From assembly GCA_035361075.1 (NCBI GenBank), contig DAOSBX010000020.1:1-56630 (forward strand): a DNA stretch of 56,630 bases, in the 5' to 3' direction. Below are positions 8,293-17,199 of this stretch, one piece after another. The stretch's first letter is position 1. Each line of letters opens with the position of its first letter. The notes beneath the pieces are model-generated. The model was not told where the DNA came from, made no database searches, and saw only the letters and a program-made list of their open reading frames with translations. Source of the stretch: Candidatus Hydrogenedens sp. GTDB taxonomy: Bacteria; Hydrogenedentota; Hydrogenedentia; Hydrogenedentales; Hydrogenedentaceae. Position numbers and translations under genes: made by a program.

Positions 8293-9138
8293 ATGGATAT
8301 GGATTTTGAGAAGTTTTTTTCACCTAAAACAATAATTCCCAAGTTAGAAGCGCAAAGTAAACAAGAGGTCATTTCATCATTGGTAGATTTGCTAAAAGAA
8401 GAAAGCAAGATAACAGACCGCGAAAAGGTTCTTTCCGCAGTGATAGAGCGAGAGTCGGTAGATAGTACTGGTGTTGGAAATGGTATTGCTTTACCGCATG
8501 CGAGTATTCGCGGTTTAAATAAGATAATTACCGCGATAGCACGTATTCCAGATGGTATTGATTTTGTTGCTCAAGACCGCAAACCTGTATTTTTAGTCAT
8601 CTTAATCTGCTATCCCCCTACACAGAACCATGTTTATTTAAGTCTTCTTTCAAGTGTATCGAAGGTATTTTCGAAAAAGGAGAATGTCCAGACGATTATA
8701 AAACAGACATCGGCAAAAGCAATTCATGACAAGTTATTAGATTTACTTCTAAAACAGGATGAGCAAAATAAATTGTCTCATTTAGAAAAAAAACCAGACG
8801 AAAGGGTTTTAATTACCCCACCCCCATCGGGTCCTGTCCCTGAAATTCTATTGTTAATACGTCTTCAAATGATTGAAGAAGAATTTAAAGTGGCTACACG
8901 TGGAAAAAAGCAACTTCAACAGAAGATAGATAATTTGCGTTCTCTCATTTCTAAAGATACACTCCAACATTATGATAAGCTAAAAGAAAGAAGACCACCT
9001 GCAGTAGTGCCTATTGAGGGCAATACCTGTCATGGTTGTTTTATGACATTATCTACAGATTTTGTCCAAAGAGTAAAGCAGGAAAAAGATAATCTATTTT
9101 TATGCCCACTATGCCGAAGATTTGTGTATTGGATATAA
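8293..9138 (+). CDS. PTS EIIA (PtsN/fructose-type) domain fused to a zinc-ribbon domain
   Basis: Two-domain regulator. Residues 1-155 are a PTS EIIA type-2 domain of the PtsN kind, with the phosphorylatable histidine in GIALPHASI (His69). Residues 190-281 hold a coiled segment and then a four-cysteine zinc ribbon, CHGC and CPLC, preceded by RRPPAVVPIEGNTC. That half matches the C-terminal part of DUF164/zf-RING_7 proteins. No sugar permease lies nearby, so a regulatory (PTS-Ntr-like) role is more likely than sugar uptake; this is inference. The 164 bp upstream hold only AT-rich sequence where I see no clear promoter. Confidence 0.82.
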   Translation: MDMDFEKFFSPKTIIPKLEAQSKQEVISSLVDLLKEESKITDREKVLSAVIERESVDSTGVGNGIALPHASIRGLNKIITAIARIPDGIDFVAQDRKPVFLVILICYPPTQNHVYLSLLSSVSKVFSKKENVQTIIKQTSAKAIHDKLLDLLLKQDEQNKLSHLEKKPDERVLITPPPSGPVPEILLLIRLQMIEEEFKVATRGKKQLQQKIDNLRSLISKDTLQHYDKLKERRPPAVVPIEGNTCHGCFMTLSTDFVQRVKQEKDNLFLCPLCRRFVYWI

Positions 9139-9173
9139 TTTTCTGAAAATAAATTTTATAACAGACTGTATAT

Positions 9174-9593
9174 ATGGACGACGTATTTACAAAACAAGAA
9201 GGTATTGTGTCTGCCCTATTTAAAGGGTTATCTTCAGATGAAGTAGAACGATTGTTCGATAGTGGGCTTATTGTCCACTTTAAGAAAGATGAGGTTGTGT
9301 TTTATCAGGGGAGTATGGGTAATCATGTTTATTTAATTTTAAGTGGTTCTGTTGGTGTGTATCGGGACGAGAAACAAATTGTTACATTAGATAGTGGTGA
9401 AATTTTTGGTGAGATGGCATTATTTACTAAAGAACCGCGTTCAGCCACTGTGAAAGTTCTCCAAGATTCACAACTATTAATTTTTAGTGAAACTTCATTT
9501 CATAAATTGTTGACTAAACAAACAGCAGTACGGCTATTACTAAACATCATTAACATTCTCTGTGAACGATTAAAGAAAAAGAACGAAGAGTAA
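9174..9593 (+). CDS. cyclic nucleotide-binding domain protein
   Basis: Stand-alone cNMP-binding (CAP_ED) fold of 139 residues. VVFYQGSMGNHVYLILSGSV and the phosphate-binding cassette region GEIFGEMALFTKEPRSATV are typical. The arginine of PRSATV is in the position that contacts the cyclic phosphate in CRP-like proteins. There is no helix-turn-helix domain, so it does not look like a DNA-binding CRP. It follows the PtsN-zinc-ribbon gene by 35 bp, which suggests a shared signalling role with an unknown partner. No convincing Shine-Dalgarno site precedes the ATG. Confidence 0.85.
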   Translation: MDDVFTKQEGIVSALFKGLSSDEVERLFDSGLIVHFKKDEVVFYQGSMGNHVYLILSGSVGVYRDEKQIVTLDSGEIFGEMALFTKEPRSATVKVLQDSQLLIFSETSFHKLLTKQTAVRLLLNIINILCERLKKKNEE

Positions 9594-9709
9594 GAACCCA
9601 ATACATCTTTTAGAGGGGTTTTTAATTTGAAATTGGTGAAGAAATAATAGGTTTGGTATGATTCTTTGTAATTTATTAACAAACATTTAACTTATAAGGG
9701 TTAAAGAGG

Positions 9710-11209
9710 ATGTTATCACATTTTTCATTTCTTGATGCGAGTATTGTCGGTGTTTATTTGCTTTTAACTATTATTGCTGGGTTGGCAGTTCGAAAGTATG
9801 TAGGGAAAGTAGAGCATTATCTTGTTGCTGGCAGGGAGATGAACCTTTATTTGGGGATTGCTTCACTTGCGGCGACAGAATTTGGTATTGTGACGTGTAT
9901 GTATACAGCACAAAATGGTTATAAAATGGGATTTGCTGGGGCAACACCAGGGATATTACAAACAATTGCTATGCTTGTCGTAGGTATTACTGGTTTCTGT
10001 ATTAAACCTTTACGAGACGCAGGAGTTATGACTATTCCAGAATTATTTGAGAAGCGTTTTGGTTCTACGGTGAGATGGTTATCAGGTGTTGTTATTGTCC
10101 TTGGTGGTCTTTTAAATATGGGTGTATTTCTGAGAACAGGTGGTGAGTTTTTACTTCTCACGGCCGGTTTTAATCCAGATGCCTTTGCTCAATCCCATCA
10201 GCTTGAAATTATGATGAGTGTTCTTTTGATAATCGTAGCAGTATATACTGTTCTTGGGGGGATGTTGTCGGTTCTTGTAACAGATTTTTTGCAGTTTATA
10301 GTAATGAGTTTAGGGATGCTTGTTGTTACTGTGTTAATTTTAGGAAAGATAGGTTGGACTCCATTAGTTGAGGCTGTTCAGAAACATCATGGTTCTGCTG
10401 GCTTTAATCCATTTTTGATGGAACGTGGTTGGGAGTTTGTATTGTTTAACCTTTGTTTACAATTTGCGGTTGTACTCACCTGGCAGGCAGTAATTCAGCG
10501 GGTTCTTTCCGCAAAAAGCACAAAAACAGGAAGGCAAATTTATGCTCATACGAGTTTTTTCTTCACAGCACGGTTTCTCATCCCAGGTTTGTGGGGCATT
10601 GCAGCTTTAGCGACATTAACTCCAGAACAAGTCGGTGGAAATACATTATATGCAATGCCCAAGTTTTTGAGTATGTTTCTTCCCAGTGGTTTAATGGGAA
10701 TTTTGATTGCGGGAATGTTAGCAGCAGACATGTCTACGGACTCTGCATATATGTTAACATGGGGAGGTGTTATCTACAATGATATTCTGGCTCCATTCCG
10801 CAAAAAACGGGAATGGTCAGAGAAAAAAGGCGTGCTTATGAATCGGTTTATTGTGGCGATGATAGGTTTATTCCTTTTGTTTTATGGATTATGGTATCCA
10901 TTAAAAGGAAATCTATGGGACTATCTCGGGGTTACGGGAACAATCTATCTATCAAGTATGTCTGTGCTTTTAATTGCTTGCTGTTATTGGAAAGATGCAA
11001 ATAACTGGGGTGCTATGGGGTCTATTATTTTAGGTGCCCTTTTCCCTATCGGATTTTTAGTTCTTCAACAGCTTCCAGCAACAGCGGAATGGGCTCAAGA
11101 AATCGGTCCATATAAATCTGGTATCTCTTCATATATCGTTTCTGGATTGGCAATGATTATCGGTTCATTATTGAAAAAACATCTCGTCTTGAACAAGCAG
11201 AATCCTTAA
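9710..11209 (+). CDS. sodium:solute symporter family transporter
   Basis: SSS-family (LeuT-fold) membrane transporter of 499 residues with about 13 hydrophobic segments. It opens with DASIVGVYLLLTIIAGL, then YLVAGREMN. Family signatures include the ATEFGIVTCMY segment and GILIAGMLAADMSTDSAYM in the eighth-to-ninth helix region. AAGGG lies nine bases before the ATG. The substrate is not readable from sequence; sugars, amino acids or acids are all possible. A 49-residue membrane peptide follows by 18 bp and is probably an accessory subunit. Confidence 0.9.
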   Translation: MLSHFSFLDASIVGVYLLLTIIAGLAVRKYVGKVEHYLVAGREMNLYLGIASLAATEFGIVTCMYTAQNGYKMGFAGATPGILQTIAMLVVGITGFCIKPLRDAGVMTIPELFEKRFGSTVRWLSGVVIVLGGLLNMGVFLRTGGEFLLLTAGFNPDAFAQSHQLEIMMSVLLIIVAVYTVLGGMLSVLVTDFLQFIVMSLGMLVVTVLILGKIGWTPLVEAVQKHHGSAGFNPFLMERGWEFVLFNLCLQFAVVLTWQAVIQRVLSAKSTKTGRQIYAHTSFFFTARFLIPGLWGIAALATLTPEQVGGNTLYAMPKFLSMFLPSGLMGILIAGMLAADMSTDSAYMLTWGGVIYNDILAPFRKKREWSEKKGVLMNRFIVAMIGLFLLFYGLWYPLKGNLWDYLGVTGTIYLSSMSVLLIACCYWKDANNWGAMGSIILGALFPIGFLVLQQLPATAEWAQEIGPYKSGISSYIVSGLAMIIGSLLKKHLVLNKQNP

Positions 11210-11227
11210 TACAAAGGAGATTTGTAG

Positions 11228-11377
11228 ATGTCTTTTTTTTGGTTGTTAATTACGATATTTTGCATTGCGTGGTATTTTACGATGACATTTTATGTGGGAG
11301 TGCGTGGCTTCTTTGATATAAAAGAGATGCTACTTGCTCTTAAATCGAACGATGCCTCCAATACGAAAGAAGAGTAA
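11228..11377 (+). CDS. small membrane protein, probable symporter accessory peptide
   Basis: A 49-residue open frame too short for usual gene callers. It has AAAGGAGA about eight bases before the ATG and encodes one hydrophobic helix (SFFWLLITIFCIAWYFTMTF) followed by a polar tail with FFDIKEMLLAL and a charged end. The stop is TAA at 11375. Small one-helix proteins immediately downstream of SSS transporters are a recurrent arrangement (for example YhdT with PanF), and this one fits that pattern. Its function is inferred from position only. Confidence 0.7.
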   Translation: MSFFWLLITIFCIAWYFTMTFYVGVRGFFDIKEMLLALKSNDASNTKEE

Positions 11378-11439
11378 TCTTAAAACAAAAACCTTAGTAA
11401 TATTTTGTTTGTATTGTTTATTATTTAAATATACTTTTA

Positions 11440-12783
11440 TTATTTCCTGTTACACACCGAAAGCCACTGTTCAGGGATTTGAATAATGGGAATAGGGGAG
11501 TTTGTTTTCCATTTGCCATCTGTAAAATCTGGAAACTCTATTTTCTTTCCACCTACAGATGCTGATTGTTCTGATAATTCAATAATAGCTGACCATGTTG
11601 CCGAATCGTATACATCAGGAAGTGAGGTTTGTCCTGTTCGGATGGCACGTACCAATTCACGAACTGTGATAAAATCACCAAGTCCATGTCCAGCAGTTGA
11701 ACCGCCAGCGGATTCGTAAGCAGACCACATAGGATGTGCATATTTATCAGTGTAAGGTTCAAAATCTTCCCATGTATCTTTTTGTGGGCTAATATCCTCT
11801 AAATAAATTTTTTGTAGAGACCCGAAATAAATTCCCTTTGTTCCTTGAACTCTAAATATAGAGTCGTAAGGACGTGGTAAGGTTGTGTCATGATATAACG
11901 TCACTGTTTTTCCTAAGGCTGTTTGAAGTATGGTTGTATTTATGTCACCATGTTTGATATTCATTTTTGCGAGTTTGTGGTCGGCACCATATTTTTTTAC
12001 AAAGTATTCATGCATCCCGAATGGTGGGGTTGATACACTGTATAAGGAAACAAATCGGTCACCTCTATTAATGTTAAGCCACTGTGAGATAGGTCCGATA
12101 GGATGCGTTGGATATGTATTTCCTATTCTGTTAATTAATCCTTTTCCACGCCAGTTTAACGTGCCTGTTTCATCTGCTAACAGATATCGGCAATCATGTT
12201 GGTAACCACCTTCTGCATGAACAACCTCACCAAAAAGCCCTTCACGTATCATACGAAGAATGGTGAGTGGCTCTTTAAAGTAGCAGACATTCTCTAACAT
12301 GAAACAGGGTTGATTATATCTATTTGAGGTTTTAATTAGTTCCCAACATTCTTTAAGAGTGATTCCTGCTGGGACCTCAATTGCGGTTAATTTACCTGCC
12401 TTCATTGATGATATGGCTACTGGTGTATGCCATTCCCAGGAGGTGGCGCATAACACACAATCAATGTCTTCTCGTTTTACCAGATTTTCAAAATCGGTCT
12501 CTCCGTTTGTGTAAATTTCTGGGACGAAACTTTGTCGTTGTGTGCATAACGATTTTGTGCGTTCTGCATGTTCTTTTCTTATGTCAGCAATAGCACGAAT
12601 CACGACATCGGAACACTGGGTTAATAAATCGACCAAAAAATGTCCCCGATTGCCAACTCCAACGACACCAATGCTTGCTTTTTCTTTTAATTTTTCCCTT
12701 TGATTCATAAGCATGCTTAATGATAATGACGGAGGGATTAACAAGGCTGTTTGTATAAAATCTCTTCTTGAAAGGTCTGTCAT
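11440..12783 (-). CDS. Gfo/Idh/MocA family oxidoreductase with Tat-type signal
   Basis: NAD(P)-dependent oxidoreductase of 447 residues. The N-terminus has a twin-arginine export signal (SRRDFIQTALLIPPSLSL), so it probably acts outside the cytoplasm with pre-bound cofactor. The Rossmann motif VGVGNRGHFL follows at about residue 40. A variant of the usual EKP motif appears as IEVPAG, so the family lysine is replaced by valine. The C-terminal domain has DFITVRELVRAIRTG. Tat-exported members are common in Planctomycetes-like bacteria and often act on glycosides. It follows the LURP-like gene by 35 bp and could be the last gene of the Mla-type operon. Confidence 0.85.
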   Translation of the reverse strand: MTDLSRRDFIQTALLIPPSLSLSMLMNQREKLKEKASIGVVGVGNRGHFLVDLLTQCSDVVIRAIADIRKEHAERTKSLCTQRQSFVPEIYTNGETDFENLVKREDIDCVLCATSWEWHTPVAISSMKAGKLTAIEVPAGITLKECWELIKTSNRYNQPCFMLENVCYFKEPLTILRMIREGLFGEVVHAEGGYQHDCRYLLADETGTLNWRGKGLINRIGNTYPTHPIGPISQWLNINRGDRFVSLYSVSTPPFGMHEYFVKKYGADHKLAKMNIKHGDINTTILQTALGKTVTLYHDTTLPRPYDSIFRVQGTKGIYFGSLQKIYLEDISPQKDTWEDFEPYTDKYAHPMWSAYESAGGSTAGHGLGDFITVRELVRAIRTGQTSLPDVYDSATWSAIIELSEQSASVGGKKIEFPDFTDGKWKTNSPIPIIQIPEQWLSVCNRK

Positions 12784-12818
12784 ATCTATTCCCTCTACTT
12801 ATTGATTGTTAAAACACA

Positions 12819-13613
12819 TTAGTCTTGATAGCAAATGAAGAAGGATAAAAGTCCAAGATTGAAATGTTCTTTTTTTATATCAAGATATAGATTTCGACGT
12901 ACCTGATAAATTCGTCCTACTAATTCATCATGAAGGAAGATGCCAGACTGTAAAACCCAATATGGTTCGGAGTTATTTCCAAAAAGCGTTACTACATAGG
13001 CAGAACCAAAGAAGGAAAACTTTGGTTTTATAGTGGCAATATGTTTATTTTCCTTGTAAACGTCAAGTATTTTAGGTGCTGTTGATGTAAAAGTGATAGA
13101 GAACCAACTTCGTTTTGCTAAAATATAACATATTTCTTTTTCTAATGGGTCTTTTATAATCCACTTTTTTTCTTTCTCTTTCTCCTCAACAAAAAAGTAT
13201 ATTTCACCTTCTGAATTTACGCAAGGGAATAGCCCTTCTTTCCGAACATCCCCAGGAATTATATATAGGTTGTGATTTAAAAAAGGGTCTGGTAAATCTA
13301 CAATGTTCTGTTGAACAGCGACATGAGCCTCTGCCAAGTATTTTCTCCAACGTAATTCGTTTAAGAGTGCCCTTCCTGTAAAAAAGATAATACCAAATAG
13401 TGTAATGAATACTAATGATACTGTTCCAATATATAAAACTTGTTGATTTCCTAATATCAATCCCCAACAGGTTACAGAGAAGGAAACGAACACAATGATA
13501 AAGTAGACTAATAACAGTATTGGATTTAAGCGATAAACGATACGAGGCAACGTAAAATAACATACAGCCCGCTCATAATCACTTAGATGGTCATCCATTT
13601 CTACCCTTGGCAT
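12819..13613 (-). CDS. membrane protein with LURP-one/Tubby-like C-terminal domain
   Basis: 264-residue protein not assigned with certainty. Two hydrophobic segments lie at about residues 30-52 and 60-85 (LLLVYFIIVFVSFSV and TVSLVFITLFGIIFF). The C-terminal 150 residues carry short beta-repeats: YIIPGDVRKEG, WIIKDPLEKEICYIL, IATIKPKFSFFGSAYVV and GRIYQVRRNLYLDI. This rhythm resembles the LURP-one-related/scramblase-like Tubby-C2 fold, a lipid-interacting family; the assignment is by eye. AAAGGA lies nine bases before the ATG. It follows the Mla-type lipoprotein gene by 20 bp, which fits a role at the membrane alongside lipid transport. Confidence 0.6.
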   Translation of the reverse strand: MPRVEMDDHLSDYERAVCYFTLPRIVYRLNPILLLVYFIIVFVSFSVTCWGLILGNQQVLYIGTVSLVFITLFGIIFFTGRALLNELRWRKYLAEAHVAVQQNIVDLPDPFLNHNLYIIPGDVRKEGLFPCVNSEGEIYFFVEEKEKEKKWIIKDPLEKEICYILAKRSWFSITFTSTAPKILDVYKENKHIATIKPKFSFFGSAYVVTLFGNNSEPYWVLQSGIFLHDELVGRIYQVRRNLYLDIKKEHFNLGLLSFFICYQD

Positions 13614-13633
13614 GGATGGAATTCCTTTGTCTT

Positions 13634-14212
13634 TTATGTTTTATTCAGATGGGTTGCATCTTTGTATATATTATCTATAATTTCATCCACACACAAAGAT
13701 AACGTTTTTACTACTTCTTTTACGTCTTTATCTGCTGGCTGTTTTTCAACTGCGTATACTTTTTGGGTAATGAGTTTCATGTTTTCTGGATTGAGGAATT
13801 GCACAACAAATTTTACGTCCACGTTAATTTGTGGAGACATTTCTACTACTTCAAAATTTAATACATCGATATGAAGATAAACATCAGGGGTGTTTTTACT
13901 TAAATTTTCACACATAAAAGATTGGTTTATTTTATGGGTTAATAATTCTTCTAAACTGGAAGCCCAAAGATGTGTTGAATAATATTCAATTTCGACTGGG
14001 CTCTTTCTTATCATAATTTCTTTTCGTTTTAATGGTTCTGCTAACTTAATACTTGCCACTTGAAGCCATAGGGGTTGTGAAGTATCTTGCTGGTGTTTTA
14101 ATGACCATTCCAAGGTGTAGTAATGAAGTGGTGGCGCAGATATACAACCGATACATATATTTCCAATTAAGAATATGAAAATTGTGGATATTATACAGGT
14201 AATATATTTCAT
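13634..14212 (-). CDS. ABC-type transport auxiliary lipoprotein (PqiC/YmbA-like)
   Basis: 192-residue lipoprotein. A hydrophobic N-terminus ends at CIGC, a weak lipobox because cysteine occupies the -3 position. The body resembles the ABC_trans_aux (PqiC) family: PPLHYYTLEWS, then WLQVASIKLAEPLKR, and EYYSTHLWASSLEELLTHKI. Such lipoproteins form the outer-membrane part of MCE systems. It overlaps the mlaD stop by four bases (ATGA), so the two are translationally coupled. Confidence 0.75.
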   Translation of the reverse strand: MKYITCIISTIFIFLIGNICIGCISAPPLHYYTLEWSLKHQQDTSQPLWLQVASIKLAEPLKRKEIMIRKSPVEIEYYSTHLWASSLEELLTHKINQSFMCENLSKNTPDVYLHIDVLNFEVVEMSPQINVDVKFVVQFLNPENMKLITQKVYAVEKQPADKDVKEVVKTLSLCVDEIIDNIYKDATHLNKT

Positions 14213-15240
14213 TTCTTCCCTCCTGGGATTTTCCCTGTAATTAAGGATTGAGGTTGTTCAGCCAATGTTTGTGAGAGAATACGTAGATTACGAATAGTCT
14301 CTTTTAAGTCGAGCATAACTTCATCTAAATTCCTGCGATTTTTTCCTATCCAATTCCGTGCCTCTGAAGATAAGGTATCAACATTACTTGTTATTTCTTC
14401 TACATTCGCTAAAATTGTTTCTAAGTCGTCAGCAGTTTTCTCTGATAATGTTTGGACTCGTGTAAGAACCTCCTTAATTGAGTTCATTGAATCGCGAATA
14501 GGTCCTCTATTTTCTGCAATAACAGCGTTAACTTGTTCTAATAGTTTTTTTACGTCCTTTTCTATATCCGTTACATTTTTTACAATTTCTGTAATATGTG
14601 GTTTTTGCTCACCCATAAGATTTTTCAGCTCAGTAATAAAGTCTTTCCCTTCGCTTAAGGTATCGTTAATTTGCTTTGTCAGGTCTGATACACGTGGTCT
14701 ATTCTCGCCAGATGCTTCAGCAGTCCTTGTTCTTTCCATACCCAAGAAATCTGTTAGGTCATCTAAAAGTTGTTCAACCTTTGCTATAGTGGACGAAAAA
14801 TCGGGCAATTCAACAATTCCGCCAGATTTATTCACAGAAGCAATAAGTCCTCCTTCTTCAAGGACAGGTGCTTGGGCGTCACCTGTGGATATTTCTAAAT
14901 GGCGTGCTGAGGTGAGAGAAACTTGTTCTACCGTAGCCACACATTTTTGATTTAGAATAATATTTGGTGCAACCGCAATTTTCACACATACCTGAGTTAT
15001 ATCTTCAGGGTCAGTAAATATATCGATAACTTTACCAATCTTTAAACCGCCATAGCGTACATCCGCACCACGATCTAAACCTAATGTGTTTTTAAACTTG
15101 GTATAGTATATTTTTGTGCCAGCGTAAGGTCTGTAACCTCGTACTGTTAGGATAAACGCAATTAGAATGATGATGCTAATTAAAACAAACAATCCCGCTA
15201 TAATTTCTTTTTTCGTAAATTCAACTGCTTTTGAATTCAT
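14209..15240 (-). CDS. MlaD-family MCE domain protein
   Basis: Periplasmic substrate-binding subunit of an MCE lipid transporter. A single N-terminal helix (EIIAGLFVLISIIILIAFIL) anchors the protein, an MCE domain spans about residues 38-120 (YYTKFKNTLGLDRGADVRYG, VEQVSLTSARHLEI), and a long coiled-coil tail of about 200 residues follows, rich in repeated ITEI/KDV and LSE segments. Total length of 343 residues is longer than E. coli MlaD (183) and closer to the long-needle members of the MCE superfamily. It lies 35 bp after the ATPase gene. Confidence 0.9.
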   Translation of the reverse strand: MNSKAVEFTKKEIIAGLFVLISIIILIAFILTVRGYRPYAGTKIYYTKFKNTLGLDRGADVRYGGLKIGKVIDIFTDPEDITQVCVKIAVAPNIILNQKCVATVEQVSLTSARHLEISTGDAQAPVLEEGGLIASVNKSGGIVELPDFSSTIAKVEQLLDDLTDFLGMERTRTAEASGENRPRVSDLTKQINDTLSEGKDFITELKNLMGEQKPHITEIVKNVTDIEKDVKKLLEQVNAVIAENRGPIRDSMNSIKEVLTRVQTLSEKTADDLETILANVEEITSNVDTLSSEARNWIGKNRRNLDEVMLDLKETIRNLRILSQTLAEQPQSLITGKIPGGKK

Positions 15241-15275
15241 TGTTTTATACCAATATTTGTTTATGTTATGTATTA

Positions 15276-16082
15276 TTACATATTTTCAAAAGTATCCAAA
15301 ATTGACGGGGCGGTTTGATTTTCTTCTGGATTTGGAGTTCGTGCAAAAAATTGACGTAAGTATGGGTCAGAATGAAGTCCCATCTCTTTCAAATCGCCAA
15401 TAGCCACAATTTTACCTTCATGTAGGAGACAAACACGGTCTGCAATGATTTGAACGCTTTCCAAATCGTGAGTGACAACAACACTGGTAAGGTTAAATGT
15501 GCTTTGCATTTTTCGTATAAGCTGGTCTAATCCTGCTGCGACAATAGGGTCTAATCCTGAGGAAGGTTCATCATAGAAAATAATCTCAGGGTCTAACGCC
15601 ATAGCCCGTGCTATTCCAGCACGTTTTTTCATTCCTCCGCTTAATTGAGAGGGATATAAATGGGCACACCCTCCGAGACCTACCAGGTCCAGTTTAATTT
15701 GTGTCATGATTTCTATTGTTGAGTCTGCAAGGTTGGTATGTTCTTTTAAGGGTAACGCCACATTCTCTCCTACTGTCATCGAATTAAACAGAGCGGAGTT
15801 CTGAAAACACATGCCAATCCGTTTTCTCAGTTCTATTTGTTGTTGTGTATTAAGGGCTGTAACATCTTTCCCAAACATATAAATTTTTCCAAAACTTGGT
15901 CGGAGTAATCCTACTAATGTTCTGAGTAATGTACTTTTCCCGCAACCACTACCGCCAAGGATTACAAATATCTCACCTTTTTTTACCTTAAATGAGATAT
16001 TATCAAGGACTCGCCTTGTCCCGTACTCCACGACAAGGTTTTCAACTTCAATTATGTATTCGGAGTTATTATTGTTCATCAT
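15276..16082 (-). CDS. MlaF-family ABC transporter ATP-binding protein
   Basis: Cytoplasmic ATPase powering the MCE transporter. All nucleotide-binding motifs are intact: Walker A GGSGCGKST, Q-loop FQNSALF, signature LSGGMKKRAGIARA, Walker B IIFYDEPSSGLDP and the switch histidine in VVTHD. The LSGGMKKR form is characteristic of MlaF-type ATPases. Length is 268 residues. The start overlaps the mlaE stop by four bases; two in-frame ATG codons (16082 and 16079) are adjacent. Confidence 0.95.
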   Translation of the reverse strand: MMNNNNSEYIIEVENLVVEYGTRRVLDNISFKVKKGEIFVILGGSGCGKSTLLRTLVGLLRPSFGKIYMFGKDVTALNTQQQIELRKRIGMCFQNSALFNSMTVGENVALPLKEHTNLADSTIEIMTQIKLDLVGLGGCAHLYPSQLSGGMKKRAGIARAMALDPEIIFYDEPSSGLDPIVAAGLDQLIRKMQSTFNLTSVVVTHDLESVQIIADRVCLLHEGKIVAIGDLKEMGLHSDPYLRQFFARTPNPEENQTAPSILDTFENM

Positions 16083-16873
16083 TCTGTAAAGTAAAATAAA
16101 GCTGTCCAGATTAAATCTACAATGATTATTGTAAAAATTGATGTTACTACAGAAGAAGTGGTCATTTTCCCAACACTTTCTGCGCTACCTTCAACTTGAA
16201 ATCCACGATAAATACCCACCCAACAGATGGTAAAGCCAAAAAATAAACTTTTTATTAGCCCTGAATATAAGTCCTTGGCGACAAGGGCATTTGCTGTTTG
16301 GTCAAAATAAGCCCAAAAATCAATTCCGAGAATTCCAACGGCTACCACAAATCCACCTGCAATCATAATTGCCATGGATAGCACTGTAACACAGGGCACT
16401 GCAAGTATCATCCCCAAAAATTTTGGCACGACAAGAAATTTTGTCGGATTTAACCCCATAACCATAAGGGCATCCACCTCTTCAGATACCTTCATTGTGC
16501 CAATTTCCGCAGTTATAGCCGAGCCACTTCTACCTGTAATAAGAATTGCAGACATTAACGGTGCTAATTCTCTTAAAGCAGATATACCCACCAGATTCGC
16601 TATAAATATCGTTGCACCCCATTGCTGTAATGTATATGCGGACTGCATTGCCATAATAATCCCGACCAATAAAGAGATAAGCCCAACGATAGGCATAGAA
16701 CGGAAGCCATATTCAACGAAATGTTCTACCGCACTTTGCCATCGTAAACCTCTGCCTCGCAGGGGTTGCCAAAAAAGCCAATTTAAAGTGTCCATAATAA
16801 GTACACAAACAATTAATAGAGAGTGTAAGCCATTTAAAAAATGATGACCTATATAACCTAACAGGAATCTCAT
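16079..16873 (-). CDS. MlaE-family ABC transporter permease
   Basis: Inner-membrane permease of the MCE lipid transporter, 264 residues. The MlaE/YrbE domain is clear: LVGIIMAMQSAYTLQQWGA, then RELAPLMSAILITGRSGSAITAEI with the conserved GRSGSA segment, and MKVSEEVDALMVMG. Six or so hydrophobic segments. It is joined to the STAS gene by a one-base overlap (TAATG) and to the ATPase gene by ATGA, so permease, ATPase and regulator are translated in a coupled series. Confidence 0.94.
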   Translation of the reverse strand: MRFLLGYIGHHFLNGLHSLLIVCVLIMDTLNWLFWQPLRGRGLRWQSAVEHFVEYGFRSMPIVGLISLLVGIIMAMQSAYTLQQWGATIFIANLVGISALRELAPLMSAILITGRSGSAITAEIGTMKVSEEVDALMVMGLNPTKFLVVPKFLGMILAVPCVTVLSMAIMIAGGFVVAVGILGIDFWAYFDQTANALVAKDLYSGLIKSLFFGFTICWVGIYRGFQVEGSAESVGKMTTSSVVTSIFTIIIVDLIWTALFYFTE

Positions 16874-17196
16874 TACTCCTCATTACTTTCTATAATAGTA
16901 AAGACAGATTCTAATCGAGCAAGGTTCAATACTTTGCGGACTGCTGGTGAAGGAGTAGATAACTTAAAAGATTTTTTTTGTTTCATAGCAGAGCGTAATC
17001 CTTCTACTAATGTTGCGACCCCCGAAGAATCCATATACTCCACAGTTGATAACTGTATTATAATAGAGGTATTTGATTTATCGACAGCTTCCATAATCGC
17101 TTTGCGTAGATTTGGGGAAGTGTATAAGTCAACTTGACCCGATACTTGAATTTTATAGTTTCCATTTTGTTCTACCGATTTTACTTCTATGGACAT
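16873..17196 (-). CDS. STAS domain anti-anti-sigma factor-like protein
   Basis: 107-residue STAS protein. The phosphorylation motif reads YMDSSGVATL, with Ser57 matching the serine phosphorylated in SpoIIAA/RsbV. Two roles are possible: the antagonist of a partner switch with the upstream HATPase and PP2C genes, or the MlaB-like subunit that binds the MlaF ATPase, since it is immediately upstream of mlaE. It may do both. In E. coli the STAS subunit MlaB has no kinase or phosphatase beside it, so this arrangement is unusual. Confidence 0.9.
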   Translation of the reverse strand: MSIEVKSVEQNGNYKIQVSGQVDLYTSPNLRKAIMEAVDKSNTSIIIQLSTVEYMDSSGVATLVEGLRSAMKQKKSFKLSTPSPAVRKVLNLARLESVFTIIESNEE

Positions 17197-17199
17197 AAG

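Noticed and set aside
16374..16844. 156-codon plus-strand frame opposite mlaE
   Set aside because: It is antisense to a strongly conserved permease, has no ribosome-binding site, and its translation shows no family features.
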